Shown piece after piece: positions 1 through 6,335 of a DNA stretch of 12,806 bases (the first letter of the stretch is position 1; every line of letters starts with the position of its first letter). Source of the stretch: a bacterium (GTDB taxonomy: Bacteria; SZUA-182; DTGQ01); assembly GCA_023512255.1 (NCBI GenBank), contig JAILZY010000093.1, forward strand, positions 1 through 12,806, given 5' to 3'. The notes beneath the pieces were generated by a model. The model ran no database searches, was not told where the DNA came from, and was given only the letters and a program-made list of their open reading frames with translations. Position numbers and translations under genes: made by a program.

Positions 1-78
1 AGAAGAAAGAAACCCACGGTAACTTTCTTCTCTCTTTATTTTCTCTCCTCCCCTTTATATTTTCAACATTATTTTTTT

Positions 79-95
79 AACATGGGGAACATCTG
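79..95 (-). repeat. 17-bp motif, left copy
   Basis: Read on the minus strand, this stretch is CAGATGTTCCCCATGTT, identical to 12733-12749 on the plus strand. It contains ATGTT twice, nine bases apart. An AT-rich, -10-like stretch (TGTATAT) lies just before it on the minus strand. Further along that strand there is a purine-rich GGGGAGGAG stretch resembling a ribosome-binding site, with no clear start codon inside the window. I read it as a possible promoter-proximal or operator element for a minus-strand gene beyond the left edge. The identity is seen; the function is inferred. Confidence 0.5.
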
Positions 96-112
96 ATATA
101 CAATTTTGATGC

Positions 113-141
113 TTTACATAAGAAAAAAAATGCTGTATAAT
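113..141 (+). promoter_or_regulatory. Sigma-70-type promoter for the 47-residue protein
   Basis: The -35 hexamer TTTACA (113-118) is separated by exactly 17 bases from a perfect -10 hexamer TATAAT (136-141). Transcription should begin near 148, giving a leader of about 115 bases before the ATG at 264. The leader contains an imperfect 17-bp dyad at 225-241. This is one of the two best promoter matches in the window. Confidence 0.75.
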
Positions 142-224
142 GCGCTTTGTACATTCATTCTGAAAAGACCCTGAATAAATTATCCCCTAACAACTACTAA
201 TAAGACATAAAGTAATTAAACATA

Positions 225-241
225 AGGTAAATAATTAACCT
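225..241. promoter_or_regulatory. Imperfect dyad in the leader of the 47-residue protein
   Basis: The 17 bases follow the symmetric pattern AGGTnAATnATTnACCT around position 233. They lie downstream of the predicted transcription start and just before the ribosome-binding site. This could be an operator or a weak RNA hairpin. The symmetry is seen; a regulatory role is only inferred. Confidence 0.3.
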
Positions 242-263
242 ATTACTCCGGAGGGCATTGAAT

Positions 264-407
264 ATGAATAAAAATTTTCTCTTCTTCTTTCAATCAGCCT
301 CGCTTTTTACCCTCTGCATGATCCGAAAATGTGAATGGAGCGCTTATTCCCTTACCTTGGCCATTATCACCATTGCCTTGATGATCTTAAGCTTTTTGGT
401 CGCCTAA
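264..407 (+). CDS. Small membrane protein, 47 residues
   Basis: I do not recognise a family. The ATG follows a good ribosome-binding site (GGAGG, nine bases before the start), and a near-consensus promoter lies upstream, so expression is likely. The protein begins MNKNFLFFFQSASLF and has a hydrophobic N-terminal third. A short polar, charged segment (Arg-Lys-Cys-Glu-Trp, about residues 21-25) follows, and then a strong C-terminal transmembrane helix (about residues 28-46) running to the end. It is therefore probably a small inner-membrane protein, either tail-anchored or hairpin-shaped. It is convergent with the 203-residue membrane protein at 456-1067 and ends 48 bases from that gene's stop codon. 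No conserved catalytic residues can be seen. Confidence rests on the start signals and composition, not on homology. Confidence 0.65.
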   Translation: MNKNFLFFFQSASLFTLCMIRKCEWSAYSLTLAIITIALMILSFLVA

Positions 408-455
408 ATCAAGCTCTACTGTGCTTTCTTCGTCATTTATTTTTAGGATTTATCC

Positions 456-1067
456 TTAGGGAGTAAACACCTTGAGCAGACCATGAATAATTTCAGGGAC
501 AGTAAATCCCATCCCAAGGGGAATGGCTACGGTCAGGATTATAGACAAAGAACTTATGGCCAGGGCGGCGATGTCTGATCGTTTCAGCTTAAAATTCTCC
601 TCAGAGGAAGCAGGATGAGAGTTTTCTGCCAGCTCATGGCTGAGGTGAGCTACGCAACTGCTGGCCTTTATTGTTCCAAAAGCCCGTGGCATCATCTCGG
701 CTATTCTGATCACACCCTCTAATTTGAAAATTCGCAATATCCTAGCCATATACAATTCCGGATTGGCTACGGCAAAGGCGATCGAGTGATGAGAGACGAC
801 ATCAATACATAGTCCTACAAAGAGAAAGGTCAGGTCTAATTTGCAATGGGAGAGAGCGATGAGAATATCCTTCCCTGAAAAACGAGTCGAAATTTTGACT
901 CTCTTGTAAATCTCTAGGATAAAATGGGCTAGTACCCAGATAGCGAAATAAAACAGGCCACAGGCTAAAGCGATGACCGCCGCTCCGCCCACATAGATAA
1001 TCAGAAAAATTTTTTGCGTATCATGAGTAATGGCAAAAAGCTCAACATTCTGTCGTATCGATTCCAT
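456..1067 (-). CDS. Membrane protein of unknown function, 203 residues
   Basis: I do not recognise the family. The sequence shows a long hydrophobic stretch at about residues 21-52, a second at about 74-93, and a C-terminal one at about 168-190, so three or four membrane segments are likely. Between the second and third lies an amphipathic basic segment containing ARILRIFKLEGVIRIAEMM, followed by a polar loop rich in His, Ser and Glu (about 140-160). The ATG at 1067 has a purine-rich sequence upstream (GAGGG, then GAGAG close to the start). It is divergent from the GDT1-family transporter across a 362-base gap and convergent with the 47-residue membrane protein. Nothing indicates an enzyme. 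A channel or signalling role is possible but unsupported. Confidence 0.7.
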   Translation of the reverse strand: MESIRQNVELFAITHDTQKIFLIIYVGGAAVIALACGLFYFAIWVLAHFILEIYKRVKISTRFSGKDILIALSHCKLDLTFLFVGLCIDVVSHHSIAFAVANPELYMARILRIFKLEGVIRIAEMMPRAFGTIKASSCVAHLSHELAENSHPASSEENFKLKRSDIAALAISSLSIILTVAIPLGMGFTVPEIIHGLLKVFTP

Positions 1068-1335
1068 CTCTCTTTTTATCCCTCTTGGTTATGTTGTAGC
1101 CTGAAAGTGAGCGAAAGGTAGGGCACGATTAATTCCACCTGCTGCCAACCTTGCTTTTACCTTTCAGCAAGAGCAGTACCAATCTAATAATTTTTCGATT
1201 CGCTTAGCTATTAACAGGCTGGAAGATCACTGAAATATCAAGTGAAATAGACAGGATTAAAAATGCAGGAGCGGCCAATAAATTCCAGGATTAGAAAAAA
1301 TATTTGGCCAAGGCATAAAAAATTGTCTAAAATGA

Positions 1336-1367
1336 GGTCATAGAATTTAATAGGGTCATAAAATTTA
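1336..1367 (+). repeat. Two-copy direct repeat upstream of the transporter
   Basis: GGTCATAGAATTTA (1336-1349) is repeated as GGTCATAAAATTTA (1354-1367), with 13 of 14 bases identical and an 18-base period. It lies immediately before the leader hairpin of the transporter gene, in the position of a regulator-binding site. The core GGTCATAAAAT also appears on the minus strand in the tandem repeat at 9475-9506. Confidence 0.5.
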
Positions 1368-1371
1368 CACA

Positions 1372-1415
1372 AAGGGTATAGGTCTCTTACTCCAAGAGGC
1401 CACCCTTAACTTTTT
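1372..1415 (+). promoter_or_regulatory. Leader hairpin with T-run, possible attenuator
   Basis: AAGGGT (1372-1377) pairs with ACCCTT (1402-1407). Inside it, GGTCTCT (1381-1387) pairs with AGAGGCC (1395-1401) with one G-U pair. The loop has seven bases and there is a three-base bulge on the 5' side. AAC and then five T follow. The structure ends about 17 bases before the transporter start, so it could terminate or attenuate transcription into that gene. GDT1-family genes are often controlled by the yybP-ykoY manganese riboswitch, but I do not see that aptamer's conserved bases here. Confidence 0.4.
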
Positions 1416-1432
1416 GGGGGAATAGATCATTG

Positions 1433-1996
1433 ATGAAATCTATTCTTGTTCCCTTTGTTACTATACTTCTGGCCGAATTTGCCGATAAGACGCAACTTGC
1501 CCTCCTCTATCTGGCCACAAGGACAAAGCAGCGGATACAGCTTATGGGAGGTGCAGTGCTGGGATTTTCCGCAGTCAATGGCTTAACCATTCTCTTTGGC
1601 CATTATCTGAAGAATCTTGTCCCAGCCAGCCTTATCAAGGTGGCGACTGGCCTTTTTTTTATTCTATTTGGTATCTTCTTGCTCCTTAGCCGAAATGGCC
1701 ACGACGATAGCAAGGAGGTCGGCCAGCGCGATCGTCTGCGGCATCCCTTCTGGTCTGCCTTAAGTGTTATTGTTCTCTCTGAGCTTGGCGATAAAACAAA
1801 CCTGGCCGCTGGCCTGTTTGCTGTCCGCTATCAGCCCGCGTTGGTATTTATTGGCGTCATGGCGGCCCTCATCTGCTTGAGCGGATTAACCATCTTGGTG
1901 GGCGATACGCTCTCTCACAGGATCAAGCCAAAGCTTCTCTCCCTCCTGGCCGCAATTTTATTCATCATCCTAGGTCTACTTACCCTCTGGCACTAA
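1433..1996 (+). CDS. GDT1/TMEM165-family (UPF0016) cation transporter
   Basis: This integral membrane protein of 187 residues belongs to the family of Mn2+/Ca2+ transporters that includes yeast Gdt1 and bacterial manganese exporters. The diagnostic E-x-G-D-K-T motif occurs twice, as expected for two three-helix repeats. The first copy is EFADKTQ, starting at residue 15, with Ala in place of Gly; the second is ELGDKTN, starting at residue 117. The acidic residues in these motifs bind the ion in the family. A polar, basic loop (about residues 88-105) separates the halves. I chose the ATG at 1433; an in-frame TTG at 1430 is closer to ideal spacing from the GGGGG at 1416-1420 and is an alternative. 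Length is typical of single-polypeptide bacterial members. The likely role is manganese export or homeostasis; the exact ion cannot be told from the sequence. Confidence 0.93.
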   Translation: MKSILVPFVTILLAEFADKTQLALLYLATRTKQRIQLMGGAVLGFSAVNGLTILFGHYLKNLVPASLIKVATGLFFILFGIFLLLSRNGHDDSKEVGQRDRLRHPFWSALSVIVLSELGDKTNLAAGLFAVRYQPALVFIGVMAALICLSGLTILVGDTLSHRIKPKLLSLLAAILFIILGLLTLWH

Positions 1997-2090
1997 GTGG
2001 TCTGTTCGCTTTAAAGCCAAAACCTTAAAATCGGTATTTAATTAGTGATTCCATAATTTGGCGAGAAAACCACTAAGTGTCCCTTTCGCT
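1991..2090 (+). repeat. Direct repeat pair overlapping the transporter stop
   Basis: CACTAAGTGGTCTGTTCGCT (1991-2010) recurs as CACTAAGTGTCCCTTTCGCT (2071-2090), with 16 of 20 bases identical and starts exactly 80 bases apart. The first copy contains the transporter's TAA stop codon. A third, more diverged copy lies inverted at about 2181-2200 (core AGTGGT...TTCGCT on the minus strand). Confidence 0.5.
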
Positions 2091-2200
2091 AAAAAAGCGC
2101 GCCAGCTGGGGCGGGCACAAGGTCCGCAAGCTACCATTGATAGCGTAATTGATCCGCTGCGCAACTTGTGTTACGCACTTAGCGAAAGAACCACTACGCG
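2071..2200. repeat. MITE-like inverted-repeat unit
   Basis: CTTTCGCTAA (2083-2092) and TTAGCGAAAG (2179-2188) are perfect 10-bp inverted repeats. The similarity extends outward into CACTAAGTG on the left and CCACTACG on the right. The enclosed 90 or so bases are GC-richer than the surroundings and contain a further CACAAG/CTTGTG pair (2116-2121 and 2165-2170). This resembles a small non-autonomous inverted-repeat element or a folded intergenic repeat. No transposase is present and I see no clear target duplication. Confidence 0.4.
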
Positions 2201-2301
2201 GCCGACCATAAGGTCGGTATAACATCCTGGCCAAGATAATTATTTCACTTGTCCATGGCTTGCCTCATTATATCGACGTTATAAACCTTTATGGTCGGGC
2301 A
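2201..2301. repeat. Second inverted-repeat unit with compact hairpin
   Basis: CCGACC (2202-2207) and GGTCGG (2212-2217) form a tight hairpin with an ATAA loop. The left arm also matches, inverted and with small gaps, CCTTTATGGTCGGGC at 2287-2301; GGTATAAC near 2216 pairs with GTTATAAACC near 2279. The whole stretch could fold into a longer stem. It lies between convergent genes, so it may help to end transcription, but no T-run directly follows the stems. Confidence 0.4.
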
Positions 2302-2328
2302 TTTAAAAGCCTATCATCCCCCCTATTC

Positions 2329-2346
2329 GGGCAAATGAGCTTGCCC
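2329..2346. terminator. Weak hairpin after the Ig-repeat lipoprotein gene
   Basis: GGGCAA (2329-2334) pairs with TTGCCC (2341-2346) across a six-base loop. It lies 43 bases past the stop codon of the minus-strand lipoprotein gene, which ends the pil operon. Neither strand has a proper T-run after it, so it is only a candidate terminator. Confidence 0.25.
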
Positions 2347-2388
2347 CTTAGTGTAAGTTTTGGGATGGTTCCCTAAGCAATTCCCCCA

Positions 2389-4491
2389 TCAATCAACAGG
2401 TATCGAATAGGCTATGGACTCCTCCCGTCCTCTCCAGGTAACACTGATCTTTACCTCACCTCTTTTAGGCGGGTCAGTATCGGCCGGATCAACATCGTAG
2501 AGGCAATATGAAAAGATAGGACCTCCCAAAGAAGAGTTAGTATCAGGGAATTTATAAGATGCTACCCCCTCCAGCCCAGCACCACCACTGACTGAGACGC
2601 TATAGGAGGTTCCAGCAATCGGGGGGTTGTAGTTTTCATCGCCGACAAATACATGAAAGTAAAGTTTAGTATTGCCTACAATGACAAAATTTTCACCTCC
2701 CGCGGCCTTAAGTTGGTCCTCAAAATCAGTAAAAATCCGCGGCTTGCCAGTTATCAGGAGGTTGAAGGTTTTATAAATCTTTTTATTCCCATCCCACTGG
2801 CCGTTGTATCCATCAAAGGCTAAGTTACCATCTCGGTCGATAATCAAATCTTCAAAGTCAGTGTCGATAATGGAATTATCATCCTTATCGAGAAAGATAT
2901 CATCGTAGGTATCGTCGTATGACTCGCCAAGATCATATTGCCCATTGGCATTGCCGTCTGTAAACTTTTCCTCCCCATCGACAACGGCCACAATTGTGCA
3001 CAGGCCATCTCGAGGATTCGGGCTGTGAGGATCGTCAGTATCAATCGGAATACCAAACAGGAAATTCAATTGATTCATAAAGGCAATCTCATTATCATTA
3101 GGCAGGGTTTTATGCGGAATAGGAGATTGGGTTCTAAAGATAACCGATCCACAGCCCTTATCATCCATAATGGCTGAGCGCTGGATACCACCGCTCTCAC
3201 TATAGAAGGACACGGTTGTTCCTTTGAGCACCTCGACATTGCCATATCGGTCGGCCAGCCTGACTGTAATTTGCGATTCAATCCCATAATAAGCCAGCCC
3301 TTCAAGATTCAAGGTACTGGCTGATAAGGAGACGTGGCTTTCGGTAGGCTTTCCGCCGCCGATCGAGATTATTCCTGATGAGGTTGATAGACTGGTTCCT
3401 GAATCAGTGCTTACCGTAGCCCGTAGAGTTACGGTACCGGCAATTACTCCGCTGTGGACATTGACCCGAGCTGCCCCTCTTTCCGTACTGACCCTGATCT
3501 CACTTTGTCCCTCTTCTTCAAGGTATTCACCACCACCAGGGCCAAAGAGCTCGATTAAGACACTCTTGGCCTCCTGAACAGGAGTCCCTTGACTGTTTTT
3601 GACCATAAAGGTTACGGCTGAAACCTCAACCTGCCCTGAACCCTTAAGACCAATGACATTTGGCTCTGCCGATACAAACTCGATACTTCCGACCTCAGCG
3701 CTGGCAATATTCACTGTTACCGTATTTGAAACCTCCCCTGCAGTAGCCCAAATCGTAACCTCACCGGAAGTCTGGGCAGCTACAAAGGTAGCCGAAACCT
3801 TGCCGTTGATCGTCAAGGCACTTTCCGTAATTGAGCCAAAGGAGCTATTGCTGAGTCCAAAGGTAACTTGGGTTCCATCCTTTACCGGCCTGCCCTCTAA
3901 ATCCATAACCGTCACTTTGATATGCGAGGTCCCGTTAATCGAGATCCGGTTAGGATCAGCGCTTATCTGCACCTGAGCCGGTGGGGAAAGATTAGAGATC
4001 TGAATATCTAGTCTTCCCTCTATATTCGCATTGAGGCTCTTGGCGATGATGGTTATAATTCCTTCACGCTCTTTTGAGCTAAAATCAACACTGCCGAGGC
4101 CTCCGATTATCTCGATCGGGCTTGTAATCCGGCCCAGGGTCGGATCACTCAGCTCAAAATTTATCAGCGCCCGGCCACTCAGAGGCTGGCCGCTTTTGGT
4201 GATAAGCTCTATCCTGAGCTTTAGACTGCTGTTGGTTTTGATAATCGTGCTGCCGCTCTCAGAAGATAGGTCGATAGCCCCAAGCTCAATAGGAATATCT
4301 TGCCCTGCCAAGGGGGCAGTCGCCAGTGCCTCCTCTTGTGTGCTTTGCGTGCTTTGTGTGCTGCTGTCAGAGGAAACCTTCCTACAGGCTGCGGCTGCTG
4401 TCAGGAGAAGTAGTATTAATGTTACCACCAAGGGAATTCTCATTTGCTCATCTACATCCAGGATAGATCTTGCAGAAATGTGCTTGGCCAT
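2389..4491 (-). CDS. Ig-repeat surface lipoprotein, last gene of the pil operon
   Basis: This 700-residue exported protein is built of bacterial Ig-like (invasin/Big-type) beta-sandwich repeats. A hydrophobic signal (about residues 18-35) ends at a lipoprotein-type cysteine, Cys36, after four alanines, so the lipobox is relaxed. A low-complexity linker with STQ repeated three times follows. Ig-like units lie at about 68-165, 171-263, 266-377 and from 385, with a last beta-rich unit at about 597-700. The fourth is interrupted by an Asp/Asn/Gly-rich segment (about 510-570) with an EF-hand-like loop at 512-523 (DGNANGQYDLGE), which suggests calcium binding. AGGAG sits ten to twelve bases before the ATG at 4491; Met17 is an alternative start. 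It begins 30 bases after pilQ and is co-directional. I infer an outer-membrane lipoprotein that assists the pilus pore or acts as an adhesin. That role is not shown by the sequence. Confidence 0.85.
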   Translation of the reverse strand: MAKHISARSILDVDEQMRIPLVVTLILLLLTAAAACRKVSSDSSTQSTQSTQEEALATAPLAGQDIPIELGAIDLSSESGSTIIKTNSSLKLRIELITKSGQPLSGRALINFELSDPTLGRITSPIEIIGGLGSVDFSSKEREGIITIIAKSLNANIEGRLDIQISNLSPPAQVQISADPNRISINGTSHIKVTVMDLEGRPVKDGTQVTFGLSNSSFGSITESALTINGKVSATFVAAQTSGEVTIWATAGEVSNTVTVNIASAEVGSIEFVSAEPNVIGLKGSGQVEVSAVTFMVKNSQGTPVQEAKSVLIELFGPGGGEYLEEEGQSEIRVSTERGAARVNVHSGVIAGTVTLRATVSTDSGTSLSTSSGIISIGGGKPTESHVSLSASTLNLEGLAYYGIESQITVRLADRYGNVEVLKGTTVSFYSESGGIQRSAIMDDKGCGSVIFRTQSPIPHKTLPNDNEIAFMNQLNFLFGIPIDTDDPHSPNPRDGLCTIVAVVDGEEKFTDGNANGQYDLGESYDDTYDDIFLDKDDNSIIDTDFEDLIIDRDGNLAFDGYNGQWDGNKKIYKTFNLLITGKPRIFTDFEDQLKAAGGENFVIVGNTKLYFHVFVGDENYNPPIAGTSYSVSVSGGAGLEGVASYKFPDTNSSLGGPIFSYCLYDVDPADTDPPKRGEVKISVTWRGREESIAYSIPVD

Positions 4492-4521
4492 CTTTTAACT
4501 CTCTCCTAAAAAAGTTTCGGA

Positions 4522-6288
4522 TCAGCTATTTTTTTTCACAATCCGAGGAGTGATAAAGATCAGCAACTCGTCATACTTTTCAACCGCACCCTGTGATCTG
4601 AAGAGCCACCCAAGGCCGGGAATATTGGCAAACCAGGGGACCTTCTGCTCATTCTGCTGTTGAGTGCGCTGATAAAGCCCCCCAATCACAGTCGTATCCC
4701 CATCCTTGACAATCAGCTTGGTAGTAGCCGTCCGAGTGGTAATTGCCGGAACGCCATTTACGGTCTGGGCCCAGTTAGGCTCGCTTTTGTCTGCCTCAAT
4801 CTCTAGGGTGATATAGTCATTCGGGGTAATGTGAGGAGTAACCCCCAGCCTGATAACAGCATCAACGAAGTTAGTGGATGGATTGCCCTCCTTGTCTACG
4901 GATGGGTAAGGGATCTGAGAGCCACTTTTGATTTCTGCCTTCTCATTATCCAGGGTGGCAATTCGGGGATTGGATATAATTCTCCCCTTGCCTTGAGACT
5001 CCATGGATTCAAGTTCGATATTGAGCTGAATGAGATTATTAATATGCCCAAGATTTAAGCCAACTCCCCCAAAAACATCCCCTTTGTTGGGGAGGTTGAC
5101 CGCGTAGGTGCCCCCGCGAATGCCGCTGATATCAATGGTTCGGGGAAAGCGGTAGTTGGTTTGTCTTCCATATCCTCCACCCCATCTGATACCAAGCTCT
5201 TTAAGATATGATTTATTGGTTTCCACGATCCTGGTTTCAATCATAACCTGAGGGGTCTCCCGGTCTAGCTTAGCCAAAACTTCCTTAATCTTAGCCAAAT
5301 TTTCCGGCAAATCCTTAATGATCAGCGAATTAGTTCGCTCATCGACGATAATGGATGAGGGCTCCTGCAATCCCTTCGGGTCAGTGAGCATTGGGCTGAT
5401 CTGCTCTTTGAGCTTGCTGGCCTGAGCATAATTGACCGAAATAATTTCCGTCTTCAGCGGGCGGCTGTTTTTCTGGGCCTGCTCAGCCATCTGCTTGGCC
5501 TGAATAGCCTTCACCGCCGCGTCTTCCTCCTGCTGAAAGGTCCTCTGGGTCTCTATCCGAATAATATTGCCCTCCATTCTCATGGCCAACTGGTTAGTTT
5601 TCAGGATGATATCCAAGGCCTGATCCCACGGGACAGGATTTTGGATAGTAACGGTAACTCTCCCCTTGACATCAGGATCAATAACCATATTATGATTGCT
5701 GACCTCACCGATGATCCGAAGCACAGACCTGATATCTGCATCCTGAAAGTCAAGTGAAATGGGCTTGCCGCGATAGACCTTTTCTGAAACAGGAGTATCT
5801 GAAACAAGAGTAGAGGATGAAGTTTTAGTCTGAATTTTGTCTAAATCTGAGCTAGCAGGGGCAAAAGCCTTGCTCATACGATTGGCCCCGACGGAGTCTG
5901 CCCTTGAAGGAGTCCGACTGCTGGCTGAGCGAACAATATCTCGCTCAAAAGTCGGCTCAGGCGGGATGTCCCGCTCCACGATCGGCTCCGGTGAAAGAAG
6001 TGGATTTGAGGAGACAGAAACAGCAGTTTTAGAGCTGCCGGCCCCCTCTGCCGCCGCCTGCTGCGTCGGCGGATCAGCCGCCGCGGCCCCAGACATTTTA
6101 GCCTGCCAAGGTGAGGTTGAGGTGTTTTTGCCCTTGCTGATCTCCCAATTGGAGGGTGATTTGAGAGCGGTTGAGTTGGCAGCCTTACGGTTACTTAAAC
6201 CGCAGGCGCTTGCTTGGCAGCACAAAAACAGGATCAGGATCGCTTTGACTTGGGTTTTCAGCCGATAAAAGCCCCTTCTGGAATACAT
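4522..6288 (-). CDS. pilQ: PilQ, type IV pilus secretin
   Basis: PilQ forms the outer-membrane ring through which the pilus passes. From the ATG at 6288 the protein has 588 residues. A basic N-terminus and hydrophobic signal end at Ala-Ser-Ala-Cys29, a plausible lipobox. A low-complexity Ser/Ala/Pro linker follows, with a local duplication (PEPIVERDI then PEPTFERDI). The N0/STN domain is at about 173-249, one N1 secretin domain at about 279-345, and the secretin core at about 347-586, with the typical VPWFANIPGLGWLF and final LLIFITPRIV motifs. No AMIN domains are visible, so it is shorter than many PilQ proteins. A GTG at 6327 would extend the frame, but the ATG follows a strong GGGGG ribosome-binding site and the extension would run through a perfect palindrome, so I prefer the ATG. 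Confidence 0.96.
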   Translation of the reverse strand: MYSRRGFYRLKTQVKAILILFLCCQASACGLSNRKAANSTALKSPSNWEISKGKNTSTSPWQAKMSGAAAADPPTQQAAAEGAGSSKTAVSVSSNPLLSPEPIVERDIPPEPTFERDIVRSASSRTPSRADSVGANRMSKAFAPASSDLDKIQTKTSSSTLVSDTPVSEKVYRGKPISLDFQDADIRSVLRIIGEVSNHNMVIDPDVKGRVTVTIQNPVPWDQALDIILKTNQLAMRMEGNIIRIETQRTFQQEEDAAVKAIQAKQMAEQAQKNSRPLKTEIISVNYAQASKLKEQISPMLTDPKGLQEPSSIIVDERTNSLIIKDLPENLAKIKEVLAKLDRETPQVMIETRIVETNKSYLKELGIRWGGGYGRQTNYRFPRTIDISGIRGGTYAVNLPNKGDVFGGVGLNLGHINNLIQLNIELESMESQGKGRIISNPRIATLDNEKAEIKSGSQIPYPSVDKEGNPSTNFVDAVIRLGVTPHITPNDYITLEIEADKSEPNWAQTVNGVPAITTRTATTKLIVKDGDTTVIGGLYQRTQQQNEQKVPWFANIPGLGWLFRSQGAVEKYDELLIFITPRIVKKNS

Positions 6289-6299
6289 TCTCTTCCCCC

Positions 6300-6329
6300 T
6301 TGTGGAACAAGAGGCCTCTTGTTCCACAA
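6300..6329. repeat. Perfect 30-bp palindrome between pilP and pilQ
   Basis: The half-site TTGTGGAACAAGAGG (6300-6314) is followed directly by its exact reverse complement (6315-6329). In the pil mRNA it would fold into a stem of about 13 bp with a four-base loop. Six bases separate it from the pilP stop codon. The ribosome-binding site of pilQ starts right after the stem. No T-run follows, so it is not a normal terminator. It may stabilise or process the mRNA, tune pilQ translation, or be a protein-binding site. Confidence 0.8.
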
Positions 6330-6335
6330 ACCTTA

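Larger units (their letters stand above)
1068..1429. other. Intergenic region between divergent membrane-protein genes
   Basis: This is a 362-base non-coding stretch. It should contain the minus-strand promoter for the 203-residue protein, but I see no convincing one. On the plus-strand side it holds a two-copy direct repeat (1336-1367) and a leader hairpin followed by five T (1372-1415), both just upstream of the transporter gene. A weak plus-strand promoter candidate is TTGTCT (1323-1328) with TTTAAT (1346-1351) at 17-base spacing. Confidence 0.5.

Noticed and set aside
1068-1429. yybP-ykoY manganese riboswitch before the GDT1-family gene
   Set aside because: I looked for its conserved GGGGAGUA-type and asymmetric-loop sequences and did not see them. 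Only the terminator-like hairpin is supported.
3599-4498. Long plus-strand open frames opposite the Ig-repeat lipoprotein
   Set aside because: They are antisense shadows of a well-supported gene with recognisable domains, and lack convincing start signals.
6289-6327. GTG start extending PilQ by 13 residues
   Set aside because: The extension would be encoded by half of the perfect palindrome, and the ATG at 6288 has a strong, well-spaced ribosome-binding site directly before a normal signal sequence.
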